DNA of 64,000 nucleotides, taken from Verrucomicrobiota bacterium (lineage in GTDB: Bacteria > Verrucomicrobiota > Verrucomicrobiia > Opitutales > Opitutaceae). Both the position numbers and the translations under genes were made by a program. The stretch spans positions 189,651 to 253,650 of the forward strand of contig JAQGOP010000043.1 in assembly GCA_028293545.1 (NCBI GenBank), in the 5' to 3' direction. Position 1 is the stretch's first letter, and each line of letters opens with the position of its first letter. Below, in pieces: positions 16,897 through 25,686 of the stretch. The notes under the pieces were generated by a model. That model was not told the origin of the DNA. It saw nothing but the letters and a program-made list of their open reading frames with translations, and did no database searches.

Positions 16897-17720
16897 AAAC
16901 GTCCACCCTCGCTCCTGTCGCCCCCGCGTTTACCCGCATCCGGACTGTCATCGTCGATGACGAACCCGCCGCGCGCCGCGGCTTGCGCCTGCTCCTGGAG
17001 CGCGACCCCGCCGTCGAGATCGTCGGCGAAGCCTCCGGCGGCGCCGAAGCCGCGGAAATGATCGCGCGCGAAAAACCCGAGCTCGCGTTCCTCGACGTGC
17101 AAATGCCCGGCTGCGACGGATTCCAGGCACTCGCCAAGGTCGGAGTCGCCGCCGCGCCGGCGGTGATCTTCGTGACCGCCTACGATGAGCACGCGCTGCG
17201 GGCGTTCGAGGTCAACGCGGTCGACTACCTCCTGAAGCCATTCGACGACCTGCGCTTTGGCGCCGCGCTGCAGCGGGCCAAGGAGGAAGTGCGCCGTCGT
17301 CAGACCGACCACGTCAACAGCCGGCTGCATCAGTTGCTGGATTACCTCCAGGCTTCGCCCCCGCCGGTCGCGCCGGACGAGACCTCGCCGGATCGGATCC
17401 TGATCAAGTCGTCGGGAGAAATCTTTTTCCTCAAGGCCGAGGAGATCGACTGGATCGAGGCCGAAGGCGATTACATGAAATTCCACGTGGCGGGCCGGGC
17501 GCACCTGATGCGCGAGACGATGGCGCGCCTGGAGACGCGGCTGGACTCGAAGCGCTTTATCCGGATCCACCGGTCGACGATCGTGAACATCGATCGACTG
17601 AGGAAACTGAGCCCTTCGTTCGCCGGCGAGTACGCCGTGATCCTGCACGACGGCACGAAGCTCAAGCTGAGCCGGGGGTACCACGAGCGCATCGCGACGC
17701 TCTTGAAGCAGTCGCTGTAG
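16893..17720 (+). CDS. LytTR-family response regulator
   Basis: A 275-residue regulator. The receiver domain spans residues 18-135: RTVIVDDEPAARRGLRLLL holds the acidic pair, LAFLDVQMPG the phospho-acceptor Asp, VIFVTAYDEHAL the Thr, and YLLKPFDDLRF the Lys. After a linker the LytTR DNA-binding domain covers about 165-270 (KSSGEIFFLKAEEIDWIEAE, then RFIRIHRSTIVNIDRLRKL). Proteins of this type usually bind direct repeats upstream of exopolysaccharide, autolysis or motility genes. Target genes cannot be inferred here, but the GT-C/TPR membrane protein downstream is a candidate. Confidence 0.9.
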   Translation: MKTSTLAPVAPAFTRIRTVIVDDEPAARRGLRLLLERDPAVEIVGEASGGAEAAEMIAREKPELAFLDVQMPGCDGFQALAKVGVAAAPAVIFVTAYDEHALRAFEVNAVDYLLKPFDDLRFGAALQRAKEEVRRRQTDHVNSRLHQLLDYLQASPPPVAPDETSPDRILIKSSGEIFFLKAEEIDWIEAEGDYMKFHVAGRAHLMRETMARLETRLDSKRFIRIHRSTIVNIDRLRKLSPSFAGEYAVILHDGTKLKLSRGYHERIATLLKQSL

Positions 17721-17761
17721 CCGAAAGTGCGCCGGATGGCCCCCTCTGCCGTGCCCATCAG

Positions 17762-17928
17762 ATTTGAACAGAAGGCAACGAAGGGAACGAAGAGGTTCAG
17801 GTTCGCGTGACCGATCGTGCCATTGACGGCCGGGGCATCGGGAGTTCCCGGAACCTATCTCGTGAAGGGCCACGAGCGATTCCGCTGACTAGAACCGCTT
17901 CGTTACCTTCGTTGCCTTCTGTTCAAAT
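17762..17928. repeat. Inverted pair of GAAGGCAACGAAG-type repeats
   Basis: ATTTGAACAGAAGGCAACGA at 17762 continues to GAGGTTC (17798). It is the inverse of GAACCGCTTCGTTACCTTCG at 17892, which continues to TTCAAAT (17928). The arms are 37 bp with few mismatches and enclose 93 bp of unrelated DNA. A third, degraded copy sits at 19850-19880 and a fourth at 8971-9000. With the REP at 17947 it fills the gap before the GT-C gene. The rest of 17721-18024 holds nothing I recognise. Confidence 0.75.
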
Positions 17929-17946
17929 GGATTGGGGTTCGATCTT

Positions 17947-17973
17947 TCGGAGCAGGCGGGCCGCCTGCGCTAC
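17947..17973 (-). repeat. REP-like element
   Basis: Perfect core GCAGGCGGGCCGCCTGC between TCGGA and GCTAC, identical to the copy at 6558. It lies between the inverted repeat pair and the start of the GT-C gene; a longer in-frame start for that gene would translate the element and was rejected. Confidence 0.8.
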
Positions 17974-18024
17974 TTCTCCGTCGCGGTTCTCGCTAGAACT
18001 GTGCTGGATTCCGTTTTCCCGCTG

Positions 18025-19848
18025 ATGCCAAACCCCCGTACCGAATCATTTCCCGAGATGGATTCCGGATCGGCGGCGAAATGGATCGGGGCTGGGCTCC
18101 TGCTTTTGCTTGTCGGCCTGCTCTATTGGCCGGCGTTGGACGGCGATTTTCTGACCTGGGACGACAACACGAGCATTTATGAAAACGCGTACCTCGGGGG
18201 TTTGAATGGGTCGCGGATCGAGTGGGCGTTCACTGACACCACGCAGTCGTTGCGCTACATGCCCCTCTCGTGGCTGGCGTACAGTGCGATTTTCGAACTC
18301 GGCGGATTGAACCCCTGGTACTACCACGCGGCCAACGTCGCGGTGCACCTTGCGAACGCTGTGCTGCTCTATTTCGCGCTCCGTCGGATCCTGCGCTTCG
18401 TCCGCCCGGATGCCGAGGCCCGGTGGAGCGAGATCGGAGCTTGGTTTGCAGCCGCGATCTGGGCGGCGCATCCGCTGCGGGTGGAAGTCGTGGCCTGGGC
18501 CCTGCCGCTCACCTATGCGCTGACGTGGTGTGCGCTGCTGGTGACGCTCCATTTCTGCCTGGCGGCGCTCAGCAGCGGGCGACGGATTTGGAAAATTGCG
18601 ACGGTCGTGGCGTATACGATCGCGCTGCTGATTTATCCCATCGGGATTTCCGCTTGGCTCGCGTTCGCCGTGCTCGCGGCATGGCTCGCGCGAAAATCGA
18701 CGCCGGATGCGCCGGCGCGACAATGGAAATGGATTTTTGTGCTGGCTGTCCCGGCCATCGCGAGCGCGGGCCTGGCCGTGTGGATTCGCTGGCATGGGGC
18801 GGGTCATTGGAATCCGCCGCTGACGCTCGCCCAATTCGGCGTGGCCCAACGGGCCGCGCAGGCGGCGTACGCCTGGGCATATTATGTCGGATCGCCGTTT
18901 CGTGTTATCGGGGCGTCGCCGATTTATGGTTCGCTGCTGGAAGTGAATCCCATGGGCGCGAGATTCGTGTTTGCGGGCGTGGTGGTGGTGGCGGGAAGCG
19001 CGGTGGCCTGGACGATTCGGCGGCGGAGTGGGGGATTCGGCGCGTGGTGGCTCGCCACGCTGGCGCTTGCGCTACCGGCGTTGGGACTGACGGAACATCC
19101 GTTTTTCACCTCGGATCGCTACACCGGTTTGATCGGCATCGTTTTCGCGATCGGGATGATTGGTGCGTGGGCCGGGGTCGCGTCGGCGCGGATCCAACGG
19201 GTGATCGCGCTGGTGGCCTGCGCGGCGTTGGTGGGTTGCGCGCTGCTGGCTGAACGGCAGATCGGATTCTGGCGGAGCACCGAAACCTTATTTCGACACG
19301 TGGCGGAAACGGCGCAGCACCCGACCGTGCTGGCGGAGGCTCATTTTCGACTTGGCACGGTGGCGGAGGATGCCGGGTCGTACGACGTGGCGAAAAAGGA
19401 AGCCGTTACAGGCCTGGCGTTGGACCCCTCGCATCGAAATTTGAAGATGCTGTTGGAACGCGTGAGTCTACCGCCGCCGCCGATTCGCCGTGCGGCGAAT
19501 ACGCAACTCGAGCTCGCGCGCTTTGCTCTCCAGCTCGGCGATACCTGGACCGCTCAGGCGCATTTTCGGCGGGCCGTCGCGCTCGATCCCGGCGCGATCG
19601 AACCGCGGGTGAGACTGGCGTTGTTGCTTGTTGGGACCGGTGAACCACGCGAGGCCTTGGCGCATTTTTCCTGGGCGGAGCGCCGAAAGCACGACGGCAC
19701 AAACGCATTGTTCTACACCAGTCTCGAGGAGTCCGCCCGCCGCCGTGGCGATACGGCGCTTGCCGAAGCCGCCCGCCGCGCCCGCGAGCGGGAAAGTAGC
19801 GTCGTCGGCCGGCCTGCTCCGGGTTCCGTCCCGGTCCACCGGATTTGA
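18025..19848 (+). CDS. Polytopic GT-C-like glycosyltransferase with C-terminal TPRs
   Basis: A 607-residue protein. I use ATG 18025, because the upstream part of the frame is REP DNA; ATG 18058 is also possible. About ten membrane helices span residues 14-420. The first loop contains D-F-L-T-W-D-D-N, similar to the acidic motif of GT-C and O-mannosyltransferase-like (TMTC/PMT) proteins, followed by R-Y-M-P-L-S and HAANVAVHLANAVLLYFALR. The C-terminal 170 residues form tetratricopeptide repeats (AEAHFRLGTVAEDAGSYDVA, AQAHFRRAVALDPGAIEPRV, LALLLVGTGEPREALAHF). This architecture matches bacterial TPR-containing membrane proteins predicted to transfer sugars from lipid carriers to protein or lipid. 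Neither donor nor acceptor is known. Confidence 0.75.
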   Translation: MPNPRTESFPEMDSGSAAKWIGAGLLLLLVGLLYWPALDGDFLTWDDNTSIYENAYLGGLNGSRIEWAFTDTTQSLRYMPLSWLAYSAIFELGGLNPWYYHAANVAVHLANAVLLYFALRRILRFVRPDAEARWSEIGAWFAAAIWAAHPLRVEVVAWALPLTYALTWCALLVTLHFCLAALSSGRRIWKIATVVAYTIALLIYPIGISAWLAFAVLAAWLARKSTPDAPARQWKWIFVLAVPAIASAGLAVWIRWHGAGHWNPPLTLAQFGVAQRAAQAAYAWAYYVGSPFRVIGASPIYGSLLEVNPMGARFVFAGVVVVAGSAVAWTIRRRSGGFGAWWLATLALALPALGLTEHPFFTSDRYTGLIGIVFAIGMIGAWAGVASARIQRVIALVACAALVGCALLAERQIGFWRSTETLFRHVAETAQHPTVLAEAHFRLGTVAEDAGSYDVAKKEAVTGLALDPSHRNLKMLLERVSLPPPPIRRAANTQLELARFALQLGDTWTAQAHFRRAVALDPGAIEPRVRLALLLVGTGEPREALAHFSWAERRKHDGTNALFYTSLEESARRRGDTALAEAARRARERESSVVGRPAPGSVPVHRI

Positions 19849-20149
19849 ACTGAAGGCAACGCAGGTAAAGAAGCGGTTTTCTAGTTGGCGCCAGCGTCCG
19901 GGCTTTCTGCGGTTTTGGTCAGGCGAATTGGTTTCCCGCAGTTTCCTCACTCGTTCCGGATGGTTCCGTCCAGGAAATTTCCCGCGAGTGGGTATGACAC
20001 TTCCGGAATTGGGACGGAATTTCGGCGAATAGTGCGACCGTTCATCCCAGTTTTTTTCGTTGGACGTGAACGTCGATTGATTGGGCGCAAAGGTCGCACG
20101 GTTGATCGCATTTCTGCGACTCCGGAGTCTTGCCTGCAGTTATGCAGGC
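19849..20149. other. Intergenic gap with a degraded repeat copy
   Basis: Apart from a decayed GAACTGAAGGCAACG repeat at 19850-19880, I see no gene, terminator or clear promoter in this 301-bp stretch. A longer frame from TTG 20081 is an alternative N-terminus of the next gene but lacks a signal peptide. Confidence 0.5.
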
Positions 20150-20896
20150 GTGAAATTCTTCTTTCGCCTGGTGCTTTGGGCCTTCCTGCCGATGAGCGGG
20201 ATCAACGCGAGAACTCCCCTGGAGTGGGCGCATCAGGCGCAGGGGATGTTGGGACCGGGCGCCTGGTCGCGGATCGTGCGGATTGAAAACTCCGCGCCGA
20301 AAAGCTCGCACGCGCGAACGGTCGACGCGTTGGTGTTTGAAGAAGGCGGCCTCCTTTGGTTCTACACCTCGAACGAGGGCACACAGAGTTTATCGCTCTA
20401 TCGCGACCGGTTGACTGAGGAAAAGGCCGACTTGTCGCCCCTCCTGCGCGAGATCGATGCAGGGTTTACGACGTTTTCGTTCATGCCGGACGAAACCCAA
20501 GCGGGTCTGTTGAAACCGAAGCCGCTCCCAAACGGATGCTTCATCGAATGCGTCGCGGCGTTGCGCAATCGGGTGCTGCGCGGCGAACGGATCGAGCGAC
20601 CGCGTTTGCTGTCGTGTTACGCGCAGACGGATGAAGGGCTGCGCGGGCACACGGTGCTCACCTATGCGACGACGCAGGGATTTTACCTGCTCGATCCGAC
20701 GGTTTCGTCGCGGCCGCACGCAGTGCCCGGATCGCTCGCGTCATTTCCGGAGGCCTTGGCAAAGATCGCGCTGCCGGGTGCTGGCATCACAAAAGCGCGC
20801 TGGGTTCCGATGGCCAATCCCACGCCCGCATTCGTCGCAGAAAGCTCTTCTCGCTCCGTCTCAAAAGCCCACGCGGTGCCGCGCGTCATGCGGTAA
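20150..20896 (+). CDS. Exported protein of unknown family with possible Cys-His-Asp triad
   Basis: A 248-residue protein if started at GTG 20150, which gives a signal peptide (KFFFRLVLWAFLPMSGINA). A TTG 69 bp upstream gives a longer N-terminus without one. I recognise no family by name. The central part has a pattern seen in papain-like and transglutaminase-like enzymes: a Cys at the head of a helix (PNGCFIECVAALRNRVL, Cys130 or Cys134), a His in a strand (LRGHTVLTYAT, His167) and an Asp at the next turn (GFYLLDPTV, Asp182). A cysteine-enzyme fold is therefore possible but not shown. The gene ends 214 bp before a TonB-dependent receptor on the same strand. Confidence 0.6.
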   Translation: MKFFFRLVLWAFLPMSGINARTPLEWAHQAQGMLGPGAWSRIVRIENSAPKSSHARTVDALVFEEGGLLWFYTSNEGTQSLSLYRDRLTEEKADLSPLLREIDAGFTTFSFMPDETQAGLLKPKPLPNGCFIECVAALRNRVLRGERIERPRLLSCYAQTDEGLRGHTVLTYATTQGFYLLDPTVSSRPHAVPGSLASFPEALAKIALPGAGITKARWVPMANPTPAFVAESSSRSVSKAHAVPRVMR

Positions 20897-20912
20897 TTGT
20901 CGCATAACAATT
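20895..20912. promoter_or_regulatory. Inverted repeat, candidate operator upstream of the TonB receptor
   Basis: AATTGT, six bases, ACAATT: a perfect 6+6 AT-rich inverted repeat directly after the stop codon of the preceding gene, in otherwise GC-rich DNA. It has no T-run, so it is more like a protein-binding site than a terminator. No promoter boxes were convincing. Confidence 0.3.
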
Positions 20913-21110
20913 GTAGTTCGTCTCATCACGCGCGGCCTACCGCCGACGCGATGGGATTATTTTGGCCGTGCGCCGACGTCGATTGGGCGCGCGACGGTTG
21001 GTGGTGGTCGCAATCGCGTTGAGAGCGAAACAGCGCGGCAGATTGCTTCGGCAAAGAACCACGAGGCCGCTCCGCGGCTCGCGTGTTCTTAACACTACCA
21101 AACCAACACC

Positions 21111-23873
21111 ATGAAAGACACCACGCGGATTAGTCACGCGGGACTGCGGCGAAAATTGTTCGCGCTCGGCCTCGTTTTAGGGACGGGCACGGCCTTTGCC
21201 CAAATTGCGACCACGACTGAAACGACTCAGAAGAAAGATGAGGTCGAGAAACTCGGCGCTTATGAAGTAACCGGTTCGCGCATCAAGCGGATGGACGCTG
21301 AAACTCCGAGCCCGGTTATTCGGCTGACCCGACAGGACCTGGCCAACACGGGTTTCAGTTCGGTGGATGACGCCTTGCGCGCGCTGCCCATCAGCAACGG
21401 CGCGGCAATCGTCCCGGAAGGTTCGGGCAACGGTTTCGCGTCCGGCACGTCCACCATCAATCTTCGTGGCCTCGGCAACAACAACACGCTCGTCCTCATC
21501 AACGGACGCCGTGCGGTTCCGTCGGGCGCGGGCGCGTTCAACGGCTTCCAATCCGTGATCGACCTTCGCCAGATTCCGATTTCCGCGGTCGACGCGATTG
21601 AAGTCCTCAAGGACGGCGCGTCCGCGATTTATGGATCGGACGCCGTCGCGGGCGTGCTGAACATCAAGCTCCGCCGCGATTACACCGGGGTCGGCATTGA
21701 CCTCTCGTTCGGTAACACGTTTGGCACGGATTCGTTTGAGCGAAAAGCGTTCCTCATTGCTGGCGCCACGACGGGCCGGACGAACATCGTGGTCCAAGCC
21801 GATCTGTCGCATCGCAACGCGATCCGGGACACGGACCTTTCGTTCTCCCGGAACGCCGATTTGCGCGCCGACCCGACGTCGACTGCGCAGCTTGAGGCTG
21901 ATCCCACGGGAAATTTCGTGACGGGTTACGACGGGCGCAGCAGCAACTCGTTTCCGGCGCGGTTCTTCCTTCCCGGCACGTCGACCGTGCGCGGTTTCCT
22001 GAACCCGACGTCCGATCCGAATCCGGCCAACGCCGCCGCCGCGTCGCGCGCGACGGGGGTGGGCTACTATAACTTCCAACAGGACACCTACCAGCGCCCG
22101 GAGGATGATTCGCGGAGCCTGAGCATGTACCTTCACCACGACTTCACGGATACGCTCTATGGTTTCGCGGATTTGTATTTCCGCCGCGTGGAAGCGGTCA
22201 ATGGCGCCGCACCGGCGCCGTTCACGACGACGGACAAGGGTGACGGCACCAACAACCGTTTGGTTGTCCCGGCCGACAGCCCGTACAATCCATACGGCAC
22301 GCGTTACTTCGGCGCCGCCGGCCAATCGATCGAGTTGAGCACCTATCGTCTCGTCAACGCCGGCCCCCGGTTTCACGACACGACGTCGGATTATCCGCGG
22401 CTGCTCTTCGGGCTGGGGGGCAAGCTCCCGAAGGACTGGACTTGGGAAGCGGCTTATATGTTCGCCCAAGGCAGCTTCACCGACACGGCTCCGGGGACTT
22501 CCTTTGACAGCGCCGTGCAACTCGCGCTCAAGGGCGTCGTGATCGATGGCCAGCGCTTGTACGCCAATCCGTTCGGGCCCGAGGATCCTCGCGTCACGGA
22601 TTTCTACTCGGGCAATAATCCGACGAAGACGACGTTCACCGCAAATTTGTACGACGCCTCGATCAGCGGCGATTTGTTCGATGTTCCCGGTGGCACGGTC
22701 GGCATCGCGGTCGGCACGGAGTTCCGCAAGGAGTCGATTACTGACGTTCGCACGTTGGAAAACGAAAACGGCAACGTGGTCGGCGGCGGGGAAGGCTTCG
22801 GTTTTACGGGCAAGCGCAACGTGACGTCGGCCTACGTTGAATTGAAAGTTCCGATCCTGAAGGGACTCGAGCTCCAGCTTGCCGGGCGCTTCGAGGATTA
22901 CAGCGATTTCGGCACGACGACGAAGCCCAAGGTCGCGCTTGGTTATAAACCCGCTCCCTGGATCATGCTGCGAGGTTCCTACTCGCAATCGTTCAAGGCG
23001 CCGGACCTCGCATTCCTTTATAGCAGGGGCAGCGTGAGTTTCACGGGCAGCCAGGCGCTCGACCCGCGGCGTCCGGATCAACCGGCCACGCAGCTCAAGA
23101 CGCTTGGTCGTGGCAACCCCGGCCTGCAGCCGGAAACGACTGACACCTACTATGTCGGAACGGTGATCGAAATTCCCCAGGGACCGCTCAAGGGCCTGTC
23201 GTTCGACCTCGGTTATTTCCGCTTCGAGCAAAAGAACCTCATCACCCGCGATATCGCGCAGTTCACGCTTACGAACGAGCTTCGTCTCCCGGCGGGTCGC
23301 GTGGTGCGCAAGCCGCTGACTTCGGCGGAAGCCGCGGCAGGGTTCACGGTTGGCCTGCTCGATTACGTCGCGACGGATTGGTTTAACGCCAACTCGGGAC
23401 TGAACGACGGCTATGACTTGGGCGTCGCTTATACGTTCAAGTCCGCGTCGCTCGGGCAATTCCGCATCGGCGTCGAGGCGAGCTACGTTGCGAACTTCGA
23501 GCGCACGAACGTCGATTCCCTCGGCGCGCTCACGCTCATCGATCTCGACGGCAACGACCCGAACGCGCTGTGGCACGGCACCGGCACCATTTCCTGGCAG
23601 AAGGGGAGGTGGGCCAGCTCCGTCTTCGTGCATTGGAGCGGCGGTTTCGTCCCGGGACAGCTGGGCGTGCCCGAATTCCCAATGGCCGACGAATGGCGCG
23701 TGGACCCGCAAGTCAGTTACAACGGCCTCTTTGGCACGAAGGTGACGGTGGGCGTGCGCAACGTGTTCAACCGCGCGCCGCCGCAGTACCTTGACCTTGG
23801 CACCGGATATTACGGCGGTGTGAGCGTGGCTGAGCCGGCGTTCTGGTACGTCCGTTTGTCGCGCGAGTTCTAA
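21111..23873 (+). CDS. TonB-dependent outer-membrane receptor
   Basis: A 920-residue protein with a signal peptide (residues 1-30; KLFALGLVLGTGTAFAQ). A short linker leads to a plug domain (about 45-170) that opens with EVTGSRIKRMDAETPSP. It continues with DDALRALP, STINLRGLGNNNTLVLINGR and AIEVLKDGASAIYGSDAVAG, all typical of the plug. The C-terminal 22-strand barrel region ends in Phe (WYVRLSREF), as expected for BAM insertion. GSRI-type receptors take up oligosaccharides, peptides or siderophores; the ligand here is unknown. It is transcribed alone, with a strong terminator 25 bp downstream. No ExbB/ExbD genes are in the window. Confidence 0.93.
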   Translation: MKDTTRISHAGLRRKLFALGLVLGTGTAFAQIATTTETTQKKDEVEKLGAYEVTGSRIKRMDAETPSPVIRLTRQDLANTGFSSVDDALRALPISNGAAIVPEGSGNGFASGTSTINLRGLGNNNTLVLINGRRAVPSGAGAFNGFQSVIDLRQIPISAVDAIEVLKDGASAIYGSDAVAGVLNIKLRRDYTGVGIDLSFGNTFGTDSFERKAFLIAGATTGRTNIVVQADLSHRNAIRDTDLSFSRNADLRADPTSTAQLEADPTGNFVTGYDGRSSNSFPARFFLPGTSTVRGFLNPTSDPNPANAAAASRATGVGYYNFQQDTYQRPEDDSRSLSMYLHHDFTDTLYGFADLYFRRVEAVNGAAPAPFTTTDKGDGTNNRLVVPADSPYNPYGTRYFGAAGQSIELSTYRLVNAGPRFHDTTSDYPRLLFGLGGKLPKDWTWEAAYMFAQGSFTDTAPGTSFDSAVQLALKGVVIDGQRLYANPFGPEDPRVTDFYSGNNPTKTTFTANLYDASISGDLFDVPGGTVGIAVGTEFRKESITDVRTLENENGNVVGGGEGFGFTGKRNVTSAYVELKVPILKGLELQLAGRFEDYSDFGTTTKPKVALGYKPAPWIMLRGSYSQSFKAPDLAFLYSRGSVSFTGSQALDPRRPDQPATQLKTLGRGNPGLQPETTDTYYVGTVIEIPQGPLKGLSFDLGYFRFEQKNLITRDIAQFTLTNELRLPAGRVVRKPLTSAEAAAGFTVGLLDYVATDWFNANSGLNDGYDLGVAYTFKSASLGQFRIGVEASYVANFERTNVDSLGALTLIDLDGNDPNALWHGTGTISWQKGRWASSVFVHWSGGFVPGQLGVPEFPMADEWRVDPQVSYNGLFGTKVTVGVRNVFNRAPPQYLDLGTGYYGGVSVAEPAFWYVRLSREF

Positions 23874-23897
23874 GCGAGCCTCGACGGTAATTTAACC

Positions 23898-23929
23898 GCG
23901 CGCCCCGGATTTCCGGGGCGCGCTTTTTT
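23898..23929 (+). terminator. Rho-independent terminator of the TonB receptor gene
   Basis: A perfect 11-bp stem (GCGCGCCCCGG, loop ATTT, CCGGGGCGCGC) followed at once by six T. Confidence 0.93.
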
Positions 23930-24164
23930 GCGTTTGGAAAGTTGCCCCGTTCATCCCACGCGCGCGCCGCTCATCAAAAAATCATGTAACTTTCCGGGGC
24001 ATGCGGGTGTTGTCGACCCATGTCAGCGCTTGTCCACGCCACGCCGGTTCCAGGCGATAAACCCAGTCGTTTCACCGCCAAACCAGCGCGAGTCGTCGCA
24101 ATCGCATTTCCTTTTTCATCGCCGATCACTTTTTCAGCTCTCGTTCGTAGTTATCAGTTGTGTT

Positions 24165-24203
24165 GTGTGGAGGGGTCGTTGTGGGCCCCTCCACACGTGT
24201 TTT
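24165..24203 (+). promoter_or_regulatory. Leader hairpin upstream of the efflux operon
   Basis: GTGTGGAGGGG (24165-24175) pairs perfectly with CCCCTCCACAC (24186-24196) over a 10-nt loop, followed by GTGTTTTC. It sits 83 bp before the efflux adaptor start and 241 bp after the previous terminator, so it belongs to this operon's leader or ends a short upstream RNA. Attenuation is possible. In the rest of 23930-24279 I see no gene and no riboswitch I recognise. Confidence 0.5.
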
Positions 24204-24279
24204 CGGACGAGGCGCAATCGCTTGCCAAGGCGGCGTAGATTTTGAACCCTCGTTTCTTTAACTGCTCACACTGACTACC

Positions 24280-25656
24280 ATGAACCAGGCTCCTGCTTCC
24301 AAACCTGTCCCCGCGCCGGTCACCAAAAAAAAATCCAAGACCAAGTGGGTGATCATCGCGATCGTGGTGCTGGTTGTCGTCTTGGGTACGTTTGCTGCGA
24401 TCAAGAACAAAGGCAATGAACCGGGCCTGCCCGTAACGACGGAAAAGGCAGTGATTAAGACGATTACGCAACTTGTGACGGCAACCGGGAAGGTGCAGCC
24501 CGAGATCGAGGTCAAGATTTCGCCCGAGGTGGCCGGTGAAATCATCGAGCTTCCGTTCAAGGAAGGCGCCACCGTCAAAAAGGGTGAACTCCTGGTTAAG
24601 ATCAAACCCGACACCTACCAGGCCCAAGTCGAACAGCAGGACGCCAACCTCGTCGCCGCCAAAGCCAGCGCAGTGCAGGCGAAGTCGCAGCTCGCGAAGT
24701 CACAGGACGACTTCAAGCGCGCCGAAGACCTTTTCAACAAGAAGCTGCTCTCTGATTCGGATTACACCGCATCCAAGAGCATCGCTGAAGTCGCCCAAGC
24801 CAATTACGACAACGCGCTGGCGCAGATCCGCCGCACCGAAGGCGCGCTGACCCAAGCCCACGATTTGCTGAACAAGACCACGATTTACGCGCCGATGGAC
24901 GGTTCGATCAGCGCGCTCGGCAGCGAAGTCGGTGAGCGCGTCGTCGGCACGGGTTCGTTCGCCGGCACCGAAATCATGCGCGTTGCCGACCTCTCCAACA
25001 TGGAGATGCGCGTGAAGGTGAACGAGAACGACATCGTCAACGTGAAGATCGGCGACCACTCGACGATCACGATCGACGCTTTCCCGGGCCGTAAATTCTC
25101 CGGCTCGGTTTACGAGATTTCCAGTTCCGCGATCACCACCGGCGCAACGGCCGCTGGCTCCAACCAAACGCTGTCGACCGATGAAGTGGCTAATTTCCTG
25201 GTCAAGATTCGCGTCGCCGACCGCGACGTCACGCTTCGTCCCGGCATGAGCGGCGTCGCGGATATCGAAACCCAGACTGCCAAGGACGTCGTCGCGATTC
25301 CGGTCCAGAGCGTGACCGTCCGCATGGGCGGCAAGACCACCCAGGAAATGCAGGAGCAGAAGGCCAAGGAAGCGAAGGAGAAATCCGGCAACGAGCTCGA
25401 TGTCGCGGGCGAGCGCGAAGAAGCGCGCCGCAACAAGGACAAGCTCGAGCGCGTGGTTTTCATCAAAAAGGGCGGCACGGTGGAACAGCGGAAGGTCGAG
25501 ACCGGCATCGCTGACAACACCTCCATCGAAATCAAAAGCGGCGTGAAGGCCGGCGAGGAAGTGATTTCCGGCACTTACGCGGCGATCAGCCGCAAATTGA
25601 AGGACGGCAGCAAAGTCCAACTCGAGCGTCCGAAGAAGGACGAGGAGAAGAAGTAA
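24280..25656 (+). CDS. Periplasmic adaptor of a MacAB-like efflux system (HlyD/MacA family)
   Basis: A 458-residue protein. A basic N-terminus precedes a membrane anchor (residues 24-42, WVIIAIVVLVVVLGTFAAI). A lipoyl half-motif (VKISPEVAGEIIELPFKEGA, then TVKKGELLVKI) precedes an alpha-helical hairpin (about 108-190, rich in Ala/Gln/Lys). The second lipoyl half follows (TTIYAPMDGSISAL) and beta-barrel and membrane-proximal domains (VKVNENDIVNVKIGD, LRPGMSGVADIETQ) complete it. A Lys/Glu-rich insertion (about 350-390, EQKAKEAKEKSGNE) is longer than in MacA. It should bridge the inner-membrane ABC complex to an outer-membrane channel; no TolC homologue is in the window. The ATPase gene follows after 30 bp. 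Confidence 0.9.
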   Translation: MNQAPASKPVPAPVTKKKSKTKWVIIAIVVLVVVLGTFAAIKNKGNEPGLPVTTEKAVIKTITQLVTATGKVQPEIEVKISPEVAGEIIELPFKEGATVKKGELLVKIKPDTYQAQVEQQDANLVAAKASAVQAKSQLAKSQDDFKRAEDLFNKKLLSDSDYTASKSIAEVAQANYDNALAQIRRTEGALTQAHDLLNKTTIYAPMDGSISALGSEVGERVVGTGSFAGTEIMRVADLSNMEMRVKVNENDIVNVKIGDHSTITIDAFPGRKFSGSVYEISSSAITTGATAAGSNQTLSTDEVANFLVKIRVADRDVTLRPGMSGVADIETQTAKDVVAIPVQSVTVRMGGKTTQEMQEQKAKEAKEKSGNELDVAGEREEARRNKDKLERVVFIKKGGTVEQRKVETGIADNTSIEIKSGVKAGEEVISGTYAAISRKLKDGSKVQLERPKKDEEKK

Positions 25657-25686
25657 CTTTCCGGGCCCTGCGCCAGGTTTTGCACC

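Noticed and set aside
21177-23711. Minus-strand open frame of 844 codons opposite the TonB receptor
   Set aside because: No recognisable fold; mirrors the receptor codon structure.
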